Shown: positions 8,125 through 18,695, numbered from the stretch's first letter. The stretch: DNA of 64,000 bases from Nocardia lijiangensis NBRC 108240 (GCF_001613045.1 NZ_BDBP01000013.1:62001-126000); one strand, 5' to 3'. Notes: a model not told the origin generated them from the letters alone. Made by a program: numbers and translations.

Positions 8125-11100
8125 GATGCCTCACTGTCGTTCGCGGCGACCCGCTCGGCCAGTGCGGCGCCGAGGGCGGCGATGGTGGGGTGCTGGAAGA
8201 GTTCGGCCGTCGAGATCGCGATGCGCAGCCGAGCCTCCAGGGTGCGGCGCACCTCGATGGCGAGCAGCGAGCTGAGCCCGAGATCGTTGAAATCGTCGGT
8301 GGGGCCGATTGTTTCGGCGGGTAGATCCAGCGTGGCGGCCAGCACGCGGCGGATGGCGGCGGTGATCGGCTCCGGTTCTTGCGCCGCGCCGTCGGACCGA
8401 CGGATCGATCCGTCGCTGTCCCCCGCTCTGGATTCCGGCGAGACACCCTGGGGCGCACTATGAATCGCATTCGGTGACATGCCGGACGCCGATTCGCCGA
8501 AGAGCTCCCTGAGCCGGTCCGCAACCGGAGACCGATGGGTGGACGGCGTGTAGTCCACGGCCAGGAGATACGGTCCGCGGTACCGCAAGGTCTTGGCCAG
8601 CATCGCCGCGCCGCGTTCCGCATCGAGCGCGGCGATCCCGGCCCGGCGCAGATGTTCCGCGCCGCCCGCCTCCGCCGCGAGGCCCGAGGCCCACACCCCC
8701 CAGCCGATGCTGAGCACACGCGCTCCCTGCGCGGCCGCGGCGACCGCGTCCATCGCGGCGTTGGCCGCGGCGTAGGCAGACTGCCCCGGAGCGCCGAAAG
8801 CGCCGGTGGCCGAGGAGAACAGCAGCACGAAATCGGTGGGGTCGTCCGCGGTCAGCGCGACCAGGTCGGCCGCAGCGCCGACCTTCGGCGCGAACATCCT
8901 GGCCAGCTGGTCCGGTTCGACCGCGTCGAAGGCCGCGTCCTCCAGCGCGCCCGCGGCGTGCACCACGCCGCGGATGGTGGAACCGCATTCACGAATGTCG
9001 TTGAGCGCGTTGGCGAGGTCGCTGCGGTCCGTCACATCGCAGCGGACGACCACCACGTGATCCTCCGACCCGTCCAGCACGGCGGGCACCGGGCGTGGCG
9101 AGCGCGTCAACACCACCACGTCGCGCGCGCCGGAGTCCAGCAGCCAGCGCACCGCGACGGCGCCGAGAGCGCCCAGACCGCCTGTCACCACATAGGTTCC
9201 GCTCGGATCGATCACGATCGGGGTGGCGTCGGGTGCGGCGGGGAGGAACCGCCGGACGGCCATCTCGCCTTCGGCCACTTCGAGTTCGGCCGGGCGGGAG
9301 TCGCCGGTTTCGGCGACGAGCAGCTCCGTGAGCCGGGCAACCGTGCGCGGATCGGAGTCGGCCCACACCAGGCGCACCTCGCGGCCCGATTCGAGTTGCA
9401 GCGTACGGACGAGTCCGGCGAGGGCGTTGGCGATGATCCCGTCGCGGCGCGTGCGTTTCGGCAGCACCACCGTCAGCGAGACGATCGCGGTGTCGGCTTG
9501 CGCGCGTTGCAGGAGGTCCAAGACCCGGCCGAGGGAGGCCGCGGTTCCGAAATCGGGCTGGCTGCTGTCGTCGTCGGGCCAGACGACCACCAGCGCTGTG
9601 CGTTCGGCGGCGCGTGCCAGCAACACGGACGCGAAAACGGCGCTCGCGGAGTCGGGTTCGCGCGCGATCCGTTCGGTCGGCAGCGAACGTTCCAGCGCAC
9701 GGGACAGGTGCACGGCGAGCTCCGACTCGCCGACCACGAGCGCGCGCCGAAGGTGCGTGAGACGGGATGCATTCGGGCCGCGACCATTCCGCGGGGCCTT
9801 CGCCGAGCCGGAGTGTTCGACCCTGTCCGCGAGGATCGGCCGCCACGTTTCGACGCGGAAGCCCCCCTGATCTTCGTCGGCGAGATCGTCGCCCACGTGG
9901 TCCATCGTGGCCGCGTCCGCAAAACGCACGCGCACACCGGAGAACGCCAGCACGGGCACGCCGTGTTGATCGGTGCCGACGATGTCACCGATCAACCCGC
10001 GCGCTGTGCGCTCCCGGACGACGGCGTGCGCCTCGGCCGCCACGCGCCCGGGTTCGGTGGACACCCACGCCGCGTCCATGCCGATGGGCAGCGGGACGAG
10101 CCCATCGGGCAGCGTGCCGTCCGCGGCGGCGGCCAAGAGGTGCAGGCAGCCGTCCAAGGTCGCGGCGCTGTGCAATTCGGCCGCGTCGAAGTAGCCGACG
10201 GCACAGCCGGGCGCGGCCGAAAGCGAACGGAGCGAACGGAATCGCGGGCCGTACTCGAGTCCCCTGCGGCGCAGCGCGTCGTAGAAGGCGCCGGGTGACA
10301 ACGACCGCATCCGGTGCTGGGCGGCGCGATTCGCGTCGACAGCCCGCATCCAGGCGACGATGTCCGCGGGCGCGGGGCCCGGTGTGGGCCGCGCCGCAGC
10401 GAGCACCGTGGCGCCCGCCCGCACCCGCACGTTCGCGTCCTCCGCGAGGTACTCGGCGGCGGACAGGACAGTCAGGTCGGCGCGTTCGTTGACCACGAAA
10501 TCGGCGATCATCCCGGCCGCCGCGCCCTGCGCCAGGTGCAGCAGCCTGCGGACCCAGTAGACGGCCGGAACAGTCGGAACGCCTTGCACCACATGATCGT
10601 CCAGCGAATCCGAGCGGAAAGCGGGAAGCGCCGCCTCCGGGCGCGCCGGTGTCACCAACGCGAATTGGCTGCGCCGCCATCGCCGTCGGGGCGGCGGGGC
10701 GGCGAACGGTCCACTCGCGGACCAGTCGAGTGAACGGCCCTCGTCGTGCAGCAGCGACAGGCAGCGCAGCAGAGTTCCGGCCTCGTCGTCGCGGGCCGCC
10801 ACCGGATACGTGGAATCGCGGAAGTCGGGAAACTCGCGGCAGGCCGGAGTGAGGACGGGGTGCGGTGCGAGCTCCAGCACCGTCGTCAGTCCGTCGGCGG
10901 CGGCGCGCTCCAGCGCGGCCGCGAGTTCCACGGTGCCCGCGGCATTCTCGGCCCAATAGTCACGATCCAGCGCCGCGGTCGTCAGCACCGCGCCGCGGCG
11001 CGCGGTGGAGTACACCGGCGTGTGGGGCGTGTGCGGTTCCAGATCGGCCAGCCCGTCGACGAATTCGGCAAGCACCGACGCCACCTGCGGACTGTGCGCG

Positions 11101-13472
11101 GCGAAGTCGACGGCGATGCGCTGCGCGAACATGCTGCGCCGCAGCGCCCGTCGCACGATCGTGTCGACATAGCGCGGCGTCCCCGACACCACCACCGAAC
11201 GCGGCCCGTTCACCGCGGCGATCCCCACCTCCGCCTGTACCGGCGCGACCAACCGCGCCGCCTCGTCCGGCGTCGCCTCCAACAGCGCCATCGCGCCCTG
11301 CCCGTCGAGCGTCGCCAGGGCGCGGCTGCGCCGCACCGCGACCCGCGCCGCATCGGTGAGCGTCAACCCGCCGCTCACCACGGCCGCCGCGATCTCGCCG
11401 AGGCTGTGTCCCACGACGGCGTCGGGCCGAACACCCCATGAGTCCAGCAACTTCGCCAATGCCACCTGGTAGGCGAAGATCGCAGGCTGCACCAGTTCGG
11501 TGGCCGCGCGCGCGTCGCCGCCGAGACCGAATCCGTAGCGCGGGGTCCACACTCGCGGCCCGCCCTGCGCCGCGATCGCGTCCGCGGCCTCGGCGAGTGC
11601 GTGTGCGAACACGGGATAGCGTGCCGCCAACGCCCGCCCCATCCGGGAATGCTGCCCGCCCTGCCCCGAGAACAGGAACAGCACTCCGCCGCGCTTCCTG
11701 CCAGTGCTGGGCCCGGTGATCGCGGTGCTGTTCTCGCCGCGCGCCAACGCGCGCAATCCGGCGATCGCCTCCGCGCGGTCGTGCGCGATCACGCCGGCGC
11801 GCGCGTGCTCGGGAAGCAACCGGGCCGCCGAGGCGGTCAGCGCGCGCAAGGTGGAAGCCGCGAGGAAAGGACCTTCCGCCGAGACGGTTTCACCCCGGTC
11901 CGGCGTGTCCGTTGTTGTCTCGTCGACGTGCTGCGGCTCGGACTCGGCATCCGTCACCGTGGTCGCGGCGCCGCGGCAGGCGCGCTGGGATTCCGCGAAC
12001 CCGGTTCCCGCCGAGTCGGATTCCGAGGTCGAGACGCGACAGGATGCGGAGCCGGTTTCCGGGTCGTCGACTCGGTCGGAGTCCGCGGACTCCTCCGGTG
12101 GGGCGTCGCCGGGCCACGATGCCGAGTCGAGCCGCTGCGCCAGCGCCAGCGCCTGGATCTGCAGATCCGCCACGTCGCGCCCGGTCACCGGGATCAGCAC
12201 CGGAGGCTCCTCGCCTCGCGACGTGACGTTCTCGGGGTACCCGCGCAGCACCGCGTGCGCGTTGGTCCCGCCGAACCCGAACGAGCTGACCCCGGCCAGC
12301 CGCCGCTGCGGCGGAACATCAGTCCAGCCGACCGGCTCCCGCGGCACCCGCAGCCCGCGCTCGGTCAGCTTCAGCAATGGATTCGGGGTGTCGAAGTGGA
12401 TGGTCGGTGCGATGACACCGTGGTGGATCGACAGCGCGGTCTTGATCAGCCCGGTCACGCCCGCCGCCGCCTCGAGGTGGCCGAGATTGGACTTCACCGA
12501 GCCGATCCAGGTGTCTTCGGCGAGCACCGCGGCGAGCGCGCCCACCTCCACGGCGTCGCCGAGAGCCGTTCCGGTGCCGTGGCATTCGATGTAGCCGGCG
12601 TCGCGCGGGTCGAGGCCCGCCCGGGACCACGCGGTGCGGATGGTCGCGCGCTGGGCGCGCCCGTTCGGCGCGTAGAGGCCGTTCGAGCGTCCATCGGAAC
12701 CGACGGCCGCACCGAGGATCTCGGCGTACACCCGATTGCCCTCGCGCTGCGCGTCCGCGGTGCGCTGCAGGATCAGCACGCCGCACCCGTCGCTGCGCGT
12801 GTAGCCGTCGGCCGCGGCGGAGAACGGCTTGCAGCGTCCGTCGGGCGCCAGGAATCCGCTCTCGGCCAGGTAGTCGGAGGTGTGCGGGAGCAGCGTCAGA
12901 TTCACGCCGCCGACGATCGCGAACGGCACGGTCTCGTCGGCGAGCAGCCGCAGGGCCAGGTCCACCGCCGCGAGCGAGGACGAGCACGCGCTGTCCACCA
13001 CCAGGCTCGGGCCGTGCAGATCCAGCGCGTAGGACAGCCGGTTGGCGATGATGCTCAACGCCGAACCCGTCACCGCGTACGGCGCGTCCTGCTCGCTGCC
13101 GCCGAGCACCGTGACGCCGTGGTCGTAGCCGCAGGCGCCGAACACCACCGCCGCATCCGAACCGCGGGTGCGATAGCCGATTCCGGCGTCGTCGAGGGCT
13201 TCGACGGACACTTCCAGCGCGACGCGCTGCTGCGGATCCATCAGCGCGGCCTCACGGGCGGAGATGGCGAACCAGTCGTTGTCGAACCACTCGATGTCGT
13301 CGAGATAGCCCGCGCGCCTGGTCACCGCGCGACCCGGCGGTGGATCGCCGGTGGCGTCGCGCCCGGTCACGAGCAGCCGCCAGAATTCGTCCAAGTCCGC
13401 GGCGCCTGGCACGCGGCACGCCATGCCGACGATGGCGACCGGTGGCTGCGTGGAGGGAGGGCGTGCGGTCAT
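8121..13472 (-). CDS. type I polyketide synthase, KS-AT-DH-KR-ACP
   Basis: This 1783-residue, single-module PKS would extend an acyl starter with a malonyl-type unit, reduce and dehydrate it. Domains in order: KS (about 10-415; DSACSSS Cys, ECHGTGT His, KSNLGHLEAAAG His), AT (about 590-890; FLFSGQGGQ, GHSLGE near 690), DH (about 955-1190; HVVQGVPTVP, then LDGCLHLL), KR (about 1425-1620; VVTGGLGALG, active Tyr in SAYAAANAA) and ACP (about 1700-1775; LGLSSLLAIE). No enoylreductase or thioesterase is present. The AT specificity signature is ambiguous: FAAHSP, between the malonyl and methylmalonyl patterns. An acidic, Ser/Thr-rich stretch at about 452-532 enlarges the KS-AT linker. The gene overlaps the upstream ACP gene (ATGA) and the FAAL gene (GTGA). 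The release mechanism and product are unknown. Confidence 0.93.
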   Translation of the reverse strand: MTARPPSTQPPVAIVGMACRVPGAADLDEFWRLLVTGRDATGDPPPGRAVTRRAGYLDDIEWFDNDWFAISAREAALMDPQQRVALEVSVEALDDAGIGYRTRGSDAAVVFGACGYDHGVTVLGGSEQDAPYAVTGSALSIIANRLSYALDLHGPSLVVDSACSSSLAAVDLALRLLADETVPFAIVGGVNLTLLPHTSDYLAESGFLAPDGRCKPFSAAADGYTRSDGCGVLILQRTADAQREGNRVYAEILGAAVGSDGRSNGLYAPNGRAQRATIRTAWSRAGLDPRDAGYIECHGTGTALGDAVEVGALAAVLAEDTWIGSVKSNLGHLEAAAGVTGLIKTALSIHHGVIAPTIHFDTPNPLLKLTERGLRVPREPVGWTDVPPQRRLAGVSSFGFGGTNAHAVLRGYPENVTSRGEEPPVLIPVTGRDVADLQIQALALAQRLDSASWPGDAPPEESADSDRVDDPETGSASCRVSTSESDSAGTGFAESQRACRGAATTVTDAESEPQHVDETTTDTPDRGETVSAEGPFLAASTLRALTASAARLLPEHARAGVIAHDRAEAIAGLRALARGENSTAITGPSTGRKRGGVLFLFSGQGGQHSRMGRALAARYPVFAHALAEAADAIAAQGGPRVWTPRYGFGLGGDARAATELVQPAIFAYQVALAKLLDSWGVRPDAVVGHSLGEIAAAVVSGGLTLTDAARVAVRRSRALATLDGQGAMALLEATPDEAARLVAPVQAEVGIAAVNGPRSVVVSGTPRYVDTIVRRALRRSMFAQRIAVDFAAHSPQVASVLAEFVDGLADLEPHTPHTPVYSTARRGAVLTTAALDRDYWAENAAGTVELAAALERAAADGLTTVLELAPHPVLTPACREFPDFRDSTYPVAARDDEAGTLLRCLSLLHDEGRSLDWSASGPFAAPPPRRRWRRSQFALVTPARPEAALPAFRSDSLDDHVVQGVPTVPAVYWVRRLLHLAQGAAAGMIADFVVNERADLTVLSAAEYLAEDANVRVRAGATVLAAARPTPGPAPADIVAWMRAVDANRAAQHRMRSLSPGAFYDALRRRGLEYGPRFRSLRSLSAAPGCAVGYFDAAELHSAATLDGCLHLLAAAADGTLPDGLVPLPIGMDAAWVSTEPGRVAAEAHAVVRERTARGLIGDIVGTDQHGVPVLAFSGVRVRFADAATMDHVGDDLADEDQGGFRVETWRPILADRVEHSGSAKAPRNGRGPNASRLTHLRRALVVGESELAVHLSRALERSLPTERIAREPDSASAVFASVLLARAAERTALVVVWPDDDSSQPDFGTAASLGRVLDLLQRAQADTAIVSLTVVLPKRTRRDGIIANALAGLVRTLQLESGREVRLVWADSDPRTVARLTELLVAETGDSRPAELEVAEGEMAVRRFLPAAPDATPIVIDPSGTYVVTGGLGALGAVAVRWLLDSGARDVVVLTRSPRPVPAVLDGSEDHVVVVRCDVTDRSDLANALNDIRECGSTIRGVVHAAGALEDAAFDAVEPDQLARMFAPKVGAAADLVALTADDPTDFVLLFSSATGAFGAPGQSAYAAANAAMDAVAAAAQGARVLSIGWGVWASGLAAEAGGAEHLRRAGIAALDAERGAAMLAKTLRYRGPYLLAVDYTPSTHRSPVADRLRELFGESASGMSPNAIHSAPQGVSPESRAGDSDGSIRRSDGAAQEPEPITAAIRRVLAATLDLPAETIGPTDDFNDLGLSSLLAIEVRRTLEARLRIAISTAELFQHPTIAALGAALAERVAANDSEAS

Positions 13473-13765
13473 CGCATCGCGAGAAACTCGGCCAACTGCT
13501 CGATATCGGGATGGTCGTACACGGCTTCCAGCGACACCTCGACGCCCATAGCGTCCTCGAGCTGTGCGGTCAGCCTGGCGAGTTGCGCCGAGCTCAGGCC
13601 GAGCTCGGCGAACGGCGTGCTGGTGGACACGGCCGCGGGCTCGACGCCGAGTAGCCCGGCGATTGCGGTGACCGCGGCGCCGGTGAGCGCGGCACGCCGG
13701 CCGCGCACGTCGGTATGGCCGTTTCCGGTGGTATCACTTCGCCCGTCCGGCTGACTGGGCCGCAT
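13469..13765 (-). CDS. free-standing acyl carrier protein
   Basis: This 98-residue carrier protein carries the phosphopantetheine serine in ELGLSSAQLARL (about residue 60). It is followed by the usual helices ending in VYDHPDIEQLAEFLA. A 22-residue polar N-terminal extension precedes the fold. Its stop overlaps the PKS start (ATGA), and it is the first gene of the operon. The likely job is to accept the fatty acyl group from the FAAL encoded by the third gene and hand it to the PKS ketosynthase as the starter, as in other FAAL-ACP-PKS systems. That transfer is inferred from the arrangement. Confidence 0.85.
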   Translation of the reverse strand: MRPSQPDGRSDTTGNGHTDVRGRRAALTGAAVTAIAGLLGVEPAAVSTSTPFAELGLSSAQLARLTAQLEDAMGVEVSLEAVYDHPDIEQLAEFLAMR

Positions 13766-13879
13766 CTCGTCCTCCCTCCCCGTCTCCCGGCGGTTTGCGG
13801 CCCGGGAACGGTACCCCCGCGATTATGCCGCATCGCGGAGGGCCGGAAAACGTCCGTTTTCCGCTGTCCGCCTGCGCGT

Positions 13880-13920
13880 TTGGCGACACGCCAAGAGTTT
13901 CCGCACCTGCGCGTGTCGCC
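13880..13920. promoter_or_regulatory. palindromic operator between PKS operon and MBL gene
   Basis: In the 198-nt divergent gap, TTGGCG-ACA-CGCCAA (13880-13894) is a perfect 15-nt palindrome. GGCGACACGC (13882-13891) is also repeated in inverted form as GCGTGTCGCC (13911-13920), giving a second binding half. The location suits one regulator acting on both the ACP-PKS-FAAL operon and the MBL-fold gene. No regulator gene is adjacent. Confidence 0.5.
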
Positions 13921-13963
13921 CGGATGCTTTCCGGAAGCCAGCCCATCACCTACCGTGACAACC

Positions 13964-14941
13964 GTGCCTGAATCCGACCGTGCGACGCGCGCCGAGCGGA
14001 CGCCGACTCTGCCCACCGTGCTCCGCTGTTGCGCCGCGCTCGCCGCGACCCCGGCGCGGCTGCTGCGTCCGCGCCGTCCCGACACCGAGTTGCTGGCCCG
14101 GCTGACCGTCGCCGAGCCGCCCCTGCCCTCCGCGACCGTCCGGCTGACGGTGCTGGCGCAGGGCGATATGACCGCTCCGGAGACCATCGTCGCCGAGGGC
14201 GTGCGCAGCCTGCGGGAACTGCCGCTGATCATGTCGGCGTTCCTGATCGAGCATCCGAAGGCCAGGTTCATCGTCGATCCCGCGCTGTGCTCCGGCGTGC
14301 ACGAGCGGGTGATAACCGAGCTGCCGTTCCCCGTGCCGCTGCTCGTCGCACCGGACAAGCCGGTGCTCGGCCTGTCCGACGCGCTGGCGGCGCGCGACAT
14401 CGCGGGCAGCGACATCGACTTCGTCATCCCCACACACCTGCACTGGGATCACGTGTCGGGCCTGCTCGAACTGCCCGCCGAGGTGCCGGTCCGGCTGCCC
14501 GCCGCCGAACACGCGTGGGCCATGCTCGGTGTGCACGCACCCGTCGGCGTGGCGCGAGGCCCCCTGCGCGGCCGCACCTTCGACACCTTCGAACTCGACG
14601 GCCCGCCGGTGCTCACCTTCCCGCGCAGCAAGGACCTCTTCGGTGACGGGTCGGTGCTGCTGCTCGACCTCGCCGGCCACACGCCCGGCAGCATCGGCGT
14701 GCTGCTCGCCGTCGACGACGGCACCCGCGTGCTGCTCGCGGGCGACGCCGTGTGGAGCAAACTCCAGATCGACCTGCTGCGCGAAAAAGCGCCCATGCCA
14801 GGCCAATTGTTCGACTTCGATCGCGACGCCGCCTTCGCGGTCATCCACCGGCTACACGCCCTGCCCGACGACATCGAGATCGTCGCGGGTCACGACCACG
14901 CTGCGGTCACCGCCCGCGCGACACGGAACCCGTCGCGCTGA
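13964..14941 (+). CDS. metallo-beta-lactamase-fold hydrolase
   Basis: The frame is open further upstream, but GTG 13964 is preferred: a TACCGT -10 hexamer ends 7 nt before it, fitting a leaderless start and giving a 325-residue protein. The metal-binding motif is THLHWDH (about residue 157). It is followed by GHTPGSIGVLL, LLAGDAVWS and a C-terminal AGHDH. This is the common MBL hydrolase pattern of two-metal lactonase or thioesterase-like enzymes. It is divergent from the PKS operon and shares its palindromic control region, so a thioester- or ester-cleaving role in product release is conceivable but unproven. Confidence 0.83.
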   Translation: MPESDRATRAERTPTLPTVLRCCAALAATPARLLRPRRPDTELLARLTVAEPPLPSATVRLTVLAQGDMTAPETIVAEGVRSLRELPLIMSAFLIEHPKARFIVDPALCSGVHERVITELPFPVPLLVAPDKPVLGLSDALAARDIAGSDIDFVIPTHLHWDHVSGLLELPAEVPVRLPAAEHAWAMLGVHAPVGVARGPLRGRTFDTFELDGPPVLTFPRSKDLFGDGSVLLLDLAGHTPGSIGVLLAVDDGTRVLLAGDAVWSKLQIDLLREKAPMPGQLFDFDRDAAFAVIHRLHALPDDIEIVAGHDHAAVTARATRNPSR

Positions 14942-15023
14942 GCGGTGCCGCGGCAGATCGGCGGACCCTCCGCCTCGCTCCGGCTGTGCACACGGCTTTC
15001 CAATCGCGGTGAGCGGCACCGCT
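14941..15023. terminator. possible bidirectional terminator between convergent genes
   Basis: AGCGGTGCCGC (14941-14951) and GCGGCACCGCT (15013-15023) are exact complements flanking the 102-nt gap between the convergent MBL and nitronate monooxygenase genes. The long spacing makes this a weak terminator candidate. Confidence 0.3.
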
Positions 15024-15043
15024 GTCCGGCGTAGGTGTCCGGA

Positions 15044-16427
<1,384 letters not shown>

Positions 16428-17999
16428 ATGACCACCGGTGCACAGGCGCTCGACGAGCCGATCAGGTCGCGGCGCAACCACTGGAACAACCAGATCGCCG
16501 CCCACGCGCAGATGCGCCCGGACGCGGTCGCCCTGCGGTTCCGTGGCGTGGACACGACGTGGCAGCAGCTGCACGAGCGCTCGCAGAAGTTCGCCGACGC
16601 GCTGGCCAGGCGCGGCGTCGGGTTCGGTGACCGGGTGCTCCTCCTCGCGCTGAACTACCCCGAATACATCGAGGCGGTCTTCGGCATCAACGCCCTCGGC
16701 GCCATCGCGGTGCCGGTGAACTTCCGGCTCACCCCGCCGGAGGTCGCCTACATCGTCGGCGACAGCGGGGCCAAGGCCATCGTCACCGACACGGTCTTGC
16801 AGCCGCTGGCCATCGCCGTGCGCGCGCAGGCGCCCGCCCTGGAGACCTGCGTCGTGATCGGCGGGGCGAGCGCCGAGGGCGTGCTCGGATACGACGACGT
16901 GTTGGCCGAGGAGGGGACGCCCCACACACCGCTGGACATTCCGGAGGACACCCCGTCGCTGATCATGTACACCTCGGGCACCACGGGCAGCCCGAAGGGC
17001 GCGGTGCTCTCGCACGCGAACATGAACGCGCAGGCGCTGACCTGTATCCGGGCCATGGACCTCGGACCCGAATCCATCGGCTTCTGCACCTCGCCGCTGT
17101 TCCACATCGCCGGACTCGGCAGTCTCGCACCGTATTTCCTGCTCGGCGGCAAGACCGTGCTGCATCCGCTCGGCGCGTTCGACCCCACCGAGTTCCTGAA
17201 CGCCGTCGAGAAGGAGCAGGCCACCACGGCGTTCTGCGTGCCCGCGCAGTGGCAGGCCATCTGCGCCGAGCCGACGGTGAAGGACCGCAAGCTCGCGCTC
17301 ACCATGCTCAGCTGGGGCGCGGCGCCCGCCTCGGACTCGGTGCTGCGCGCCATGGCGGAATGCTTCCCGAACGCCGCCAATGTCGCGGTGTTCGGCCAGA
17401 CGGAGATGTCGCCGATCACCTGCGTGCTGGAAGGCGAGGACGCGCTGCGCAAGCTCGGTTCGGTGGGCAAGCCGATCCCGACCATCCAGGCCCGCATCGT
17501 GGACGACGAGATGAACGACGTCGCGCCGGGCGAGGTCGGCGAAATCGTCTACCGCGGACCGACTCTCATGCAGGGCTACTGGAACAAGCCCGAAGCCACC
17601 GCGGAGGCCTTCGCGGGCGGCTGGTTCCACTCCGGCGATCTGGTTCGCGCGGACGACGAGGGATTCATCTGGGTGGTCGACCGCAAGAAAGACATGATCA
17701 TCTCCGGCGGCGAGAACATCTACTGCGCCGAGGTGGAGAACGTGCTCTTCGGACACCCCAAGATTCGCGAGGCCGCGGTGGTCGGTCGGGCGCACGAGAA
17801 GTGGGGCGAGGTGCCCGTCGCCGTGGTCGCGCTGATCGACCCCGATGCCGAGCTGACCCTCGCCGAGCTGGAGCCGTTCCTCAACGAGAACCTGGCTCGC
17901 TACAAGCATCCCAAGGATCTGGTGATCGTGCCGGAATTGCCGCGCAACGCCAGCGGCAAGGTCGTGAAAGTAGAACTGCGCAAGGATTATTCGTCCTAA
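16428..17999 (+). CDS. long-chain acyl-CoA ligase (FadD-type)
   Basis: This 523-residue ANL-superfamily enzyme would make acyl-CoA from a fatty or aromatic acid, ATP and CoA. Motifs are MYTSGTTGSPKGAVLSH, VFGQTEMSP, YRGPTLMQGYWNKPEAT, FHSGDLVRADDEG, the hinge region DRKKDMIISGGENIY, and the catalytic Lys in NASGKVVK near the C-terminus. Residues 1-20 after ATG 16428 are variable; GAGAGGAG at 16412-16419 is the ribosome site and rules out the longer frame. It lacks FAAL hallmarks. A strong hairpin follows the stop. The next gene encodes an isochorismatase-like protein on the same strand. Confidence 0.88.
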   Translation: MTTGAQALDEPIRSRRNHWNNQIAAHAQMRPDAVALRFRGVDTTWQQLHERSQKFADALARRGVGFGDRVLLLALNYPEYIEAVFGINALGAIAVPVNFRLTPPEVAYIVGDSGAKAIVTDTVLQPLAIAVRAQAPALETCVVIGGASAEGVLGYDDVLAEEGTPHTPLDIPEDTPSLIMYTSGTTGSPKGAVLSHANMNAQALTCIRAMDLGPESIGFCTSPLFHIAGLGSLAPYFLLGGKTVLHPLGAFDPTEFLNAVEKEQATTAFCVPAQWQAICAEPTVKDRKLALTMLSWGAAPASDSVLRAMAECFPNAANVAVFGQTEMSPITCVLEGEDALRKLGSVGKPIPTIQARIVDDEMNDVAPGEVGEIVYRGPTLMQGYWNKPEATAEAFAGGWFHSGDLVRADDEGFIWVVDRKKDMIISGGENIYCAEVENVLFGHPKIREAAVVGRAHEKWGEVPVAVVALIDPDAELTLAELEPFLNENLARYKHPKDLVIVPELPRNASGKVVKVELRKDYSS

Positions 18000-18015
18000 T
18001 CCTGGCGTGCGCGCT

Positions 18016-18043
18016 GATTTCCACGAACTGGGTCGTGGAAATC
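18016..18043 (+). terminator. hairpin terminator after acyl-CoA ligase gene
   Basis: GATTTCCACGA (18016-18026) and TCGTGGAAATC (18033-18043) form a perfect 11-bp stem with a 6-nt loop, starting 17 nt after the stop codon. There is no U-tract, as is common for actinobacterial terminators. It could cut or attenuate transcription into the downstream isochorismatase-like gene. Confidence 0.65.
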
Positions 18044-18080
18044 GGCTACGCGGGCGGCGCGGATGCGTGAGGATCGAGGC

Positions 18081-18683
18081 ATGGCGATCCCCCGCATCCG
18101 CGCCGCCGTGCTTGCCCTGCACTGGCAGGTGAACATCATTCGGCCCGAAGGCTTCTTCGGTCCCATGCTGGCCGCGCCGGTCGCGGCCAGCGGTATCGTG
18201 CCGCGCGCGGTGGACTTCCACGACGCGGCCGCCACGGCCGGCCTTCCGGTGATCTTCACCCGGTTCACCATTCCCGTCGGTGAGGGTGCGCTGGTGCGCA
18301 ACACCGGTTTCATGAGGTCGGTGGGTGCGGCACAGACCGATTTCCGCCCGGAATCGCCCGGCGCGCAACTCATCACCGAGATGAAGGGTCAGCCGAGCGC
18401 GGTCTACGACAATCAGAAGCTCTCCGGGCTCGCGGGCAGCGCCCTGCCCGACTGGCTGACCGAGTGCGGCATCGGCACCTTGTTCCTCACCGGCGTCGCC
18501 ACCAACCTCACCGTCGAACAAACGGCCCGTCACGCAACCGATCTCGGCTTCACCGTTCATCCGATCGCCGACTGTGTCACGGCCGCCGACCCAGCGGCCC
18601 ACGAGTCCGCGCTGACCAACCTCGAACTCGTCACCGCGGGCAGCCTCACCGCCGCCGAAGCCCTCGACCTCGTCCACCGCTGA
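18081..18683 (+). CDS. isochorismatase-like protein lacking the catalytic triad
   Basis: The fold is that of the cysteine hydrolase/isochorismatase family: an AVLAL strand, PVIFTRF, GTLFLTGVATNLTVEQTARHA and a late DCVTAAD. All three catalytic positions appear changed. The usual IDMQ is LHWQ (Asp to His14), the Cys in TNVCVE is Thr144 (TNLTVE), and the Lys before the SAF-type motif aligns with Asn. Isochorismatase or nicotinamidase chemistry is therefore unlikely. It may be a binding protein or have another activity. ATG 18081 (200 residues) fits GAGG upstream better than ATG 18063. It follows the acyl-CoA ligase gene on the same strand, separated by a hairpin. Confidence 0.75.
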   Translation: MAIPRIRAAVLALHWQVNIIRPEGFFGPMLAAPVAASGIVPRAVDFHDAAATAGLPVIFTRFTIPVGEGALVRNTGFMRSVGAAQTDFRPESPGAQLITEMKGQPSAVYDNQKLSGLAGSALPDWLTECGIGTLFLTGVATNLTVEQTARHATDLGFTVHPIADCVTAADPAAHESALTNLELVTAGSLTAAEALDLVHR

Positions 18684-18695
18684 TTGCAAGCTGAT

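Noticed and set aside
6547..8463. 638-residue plus-strand ORF opposite the FAAL
   Set aside because: Shadow ORF with Arg/Gly/Glu-rich composition; no recognisable domain or ribosome site.
11601..13754. 717-residue plus-strand ORF opposite the PKS
   Set aside because: Shadow ORF caused by GC-rich third positions on the opposite strand; KS and AT motifs lie in the minus-strand gene.
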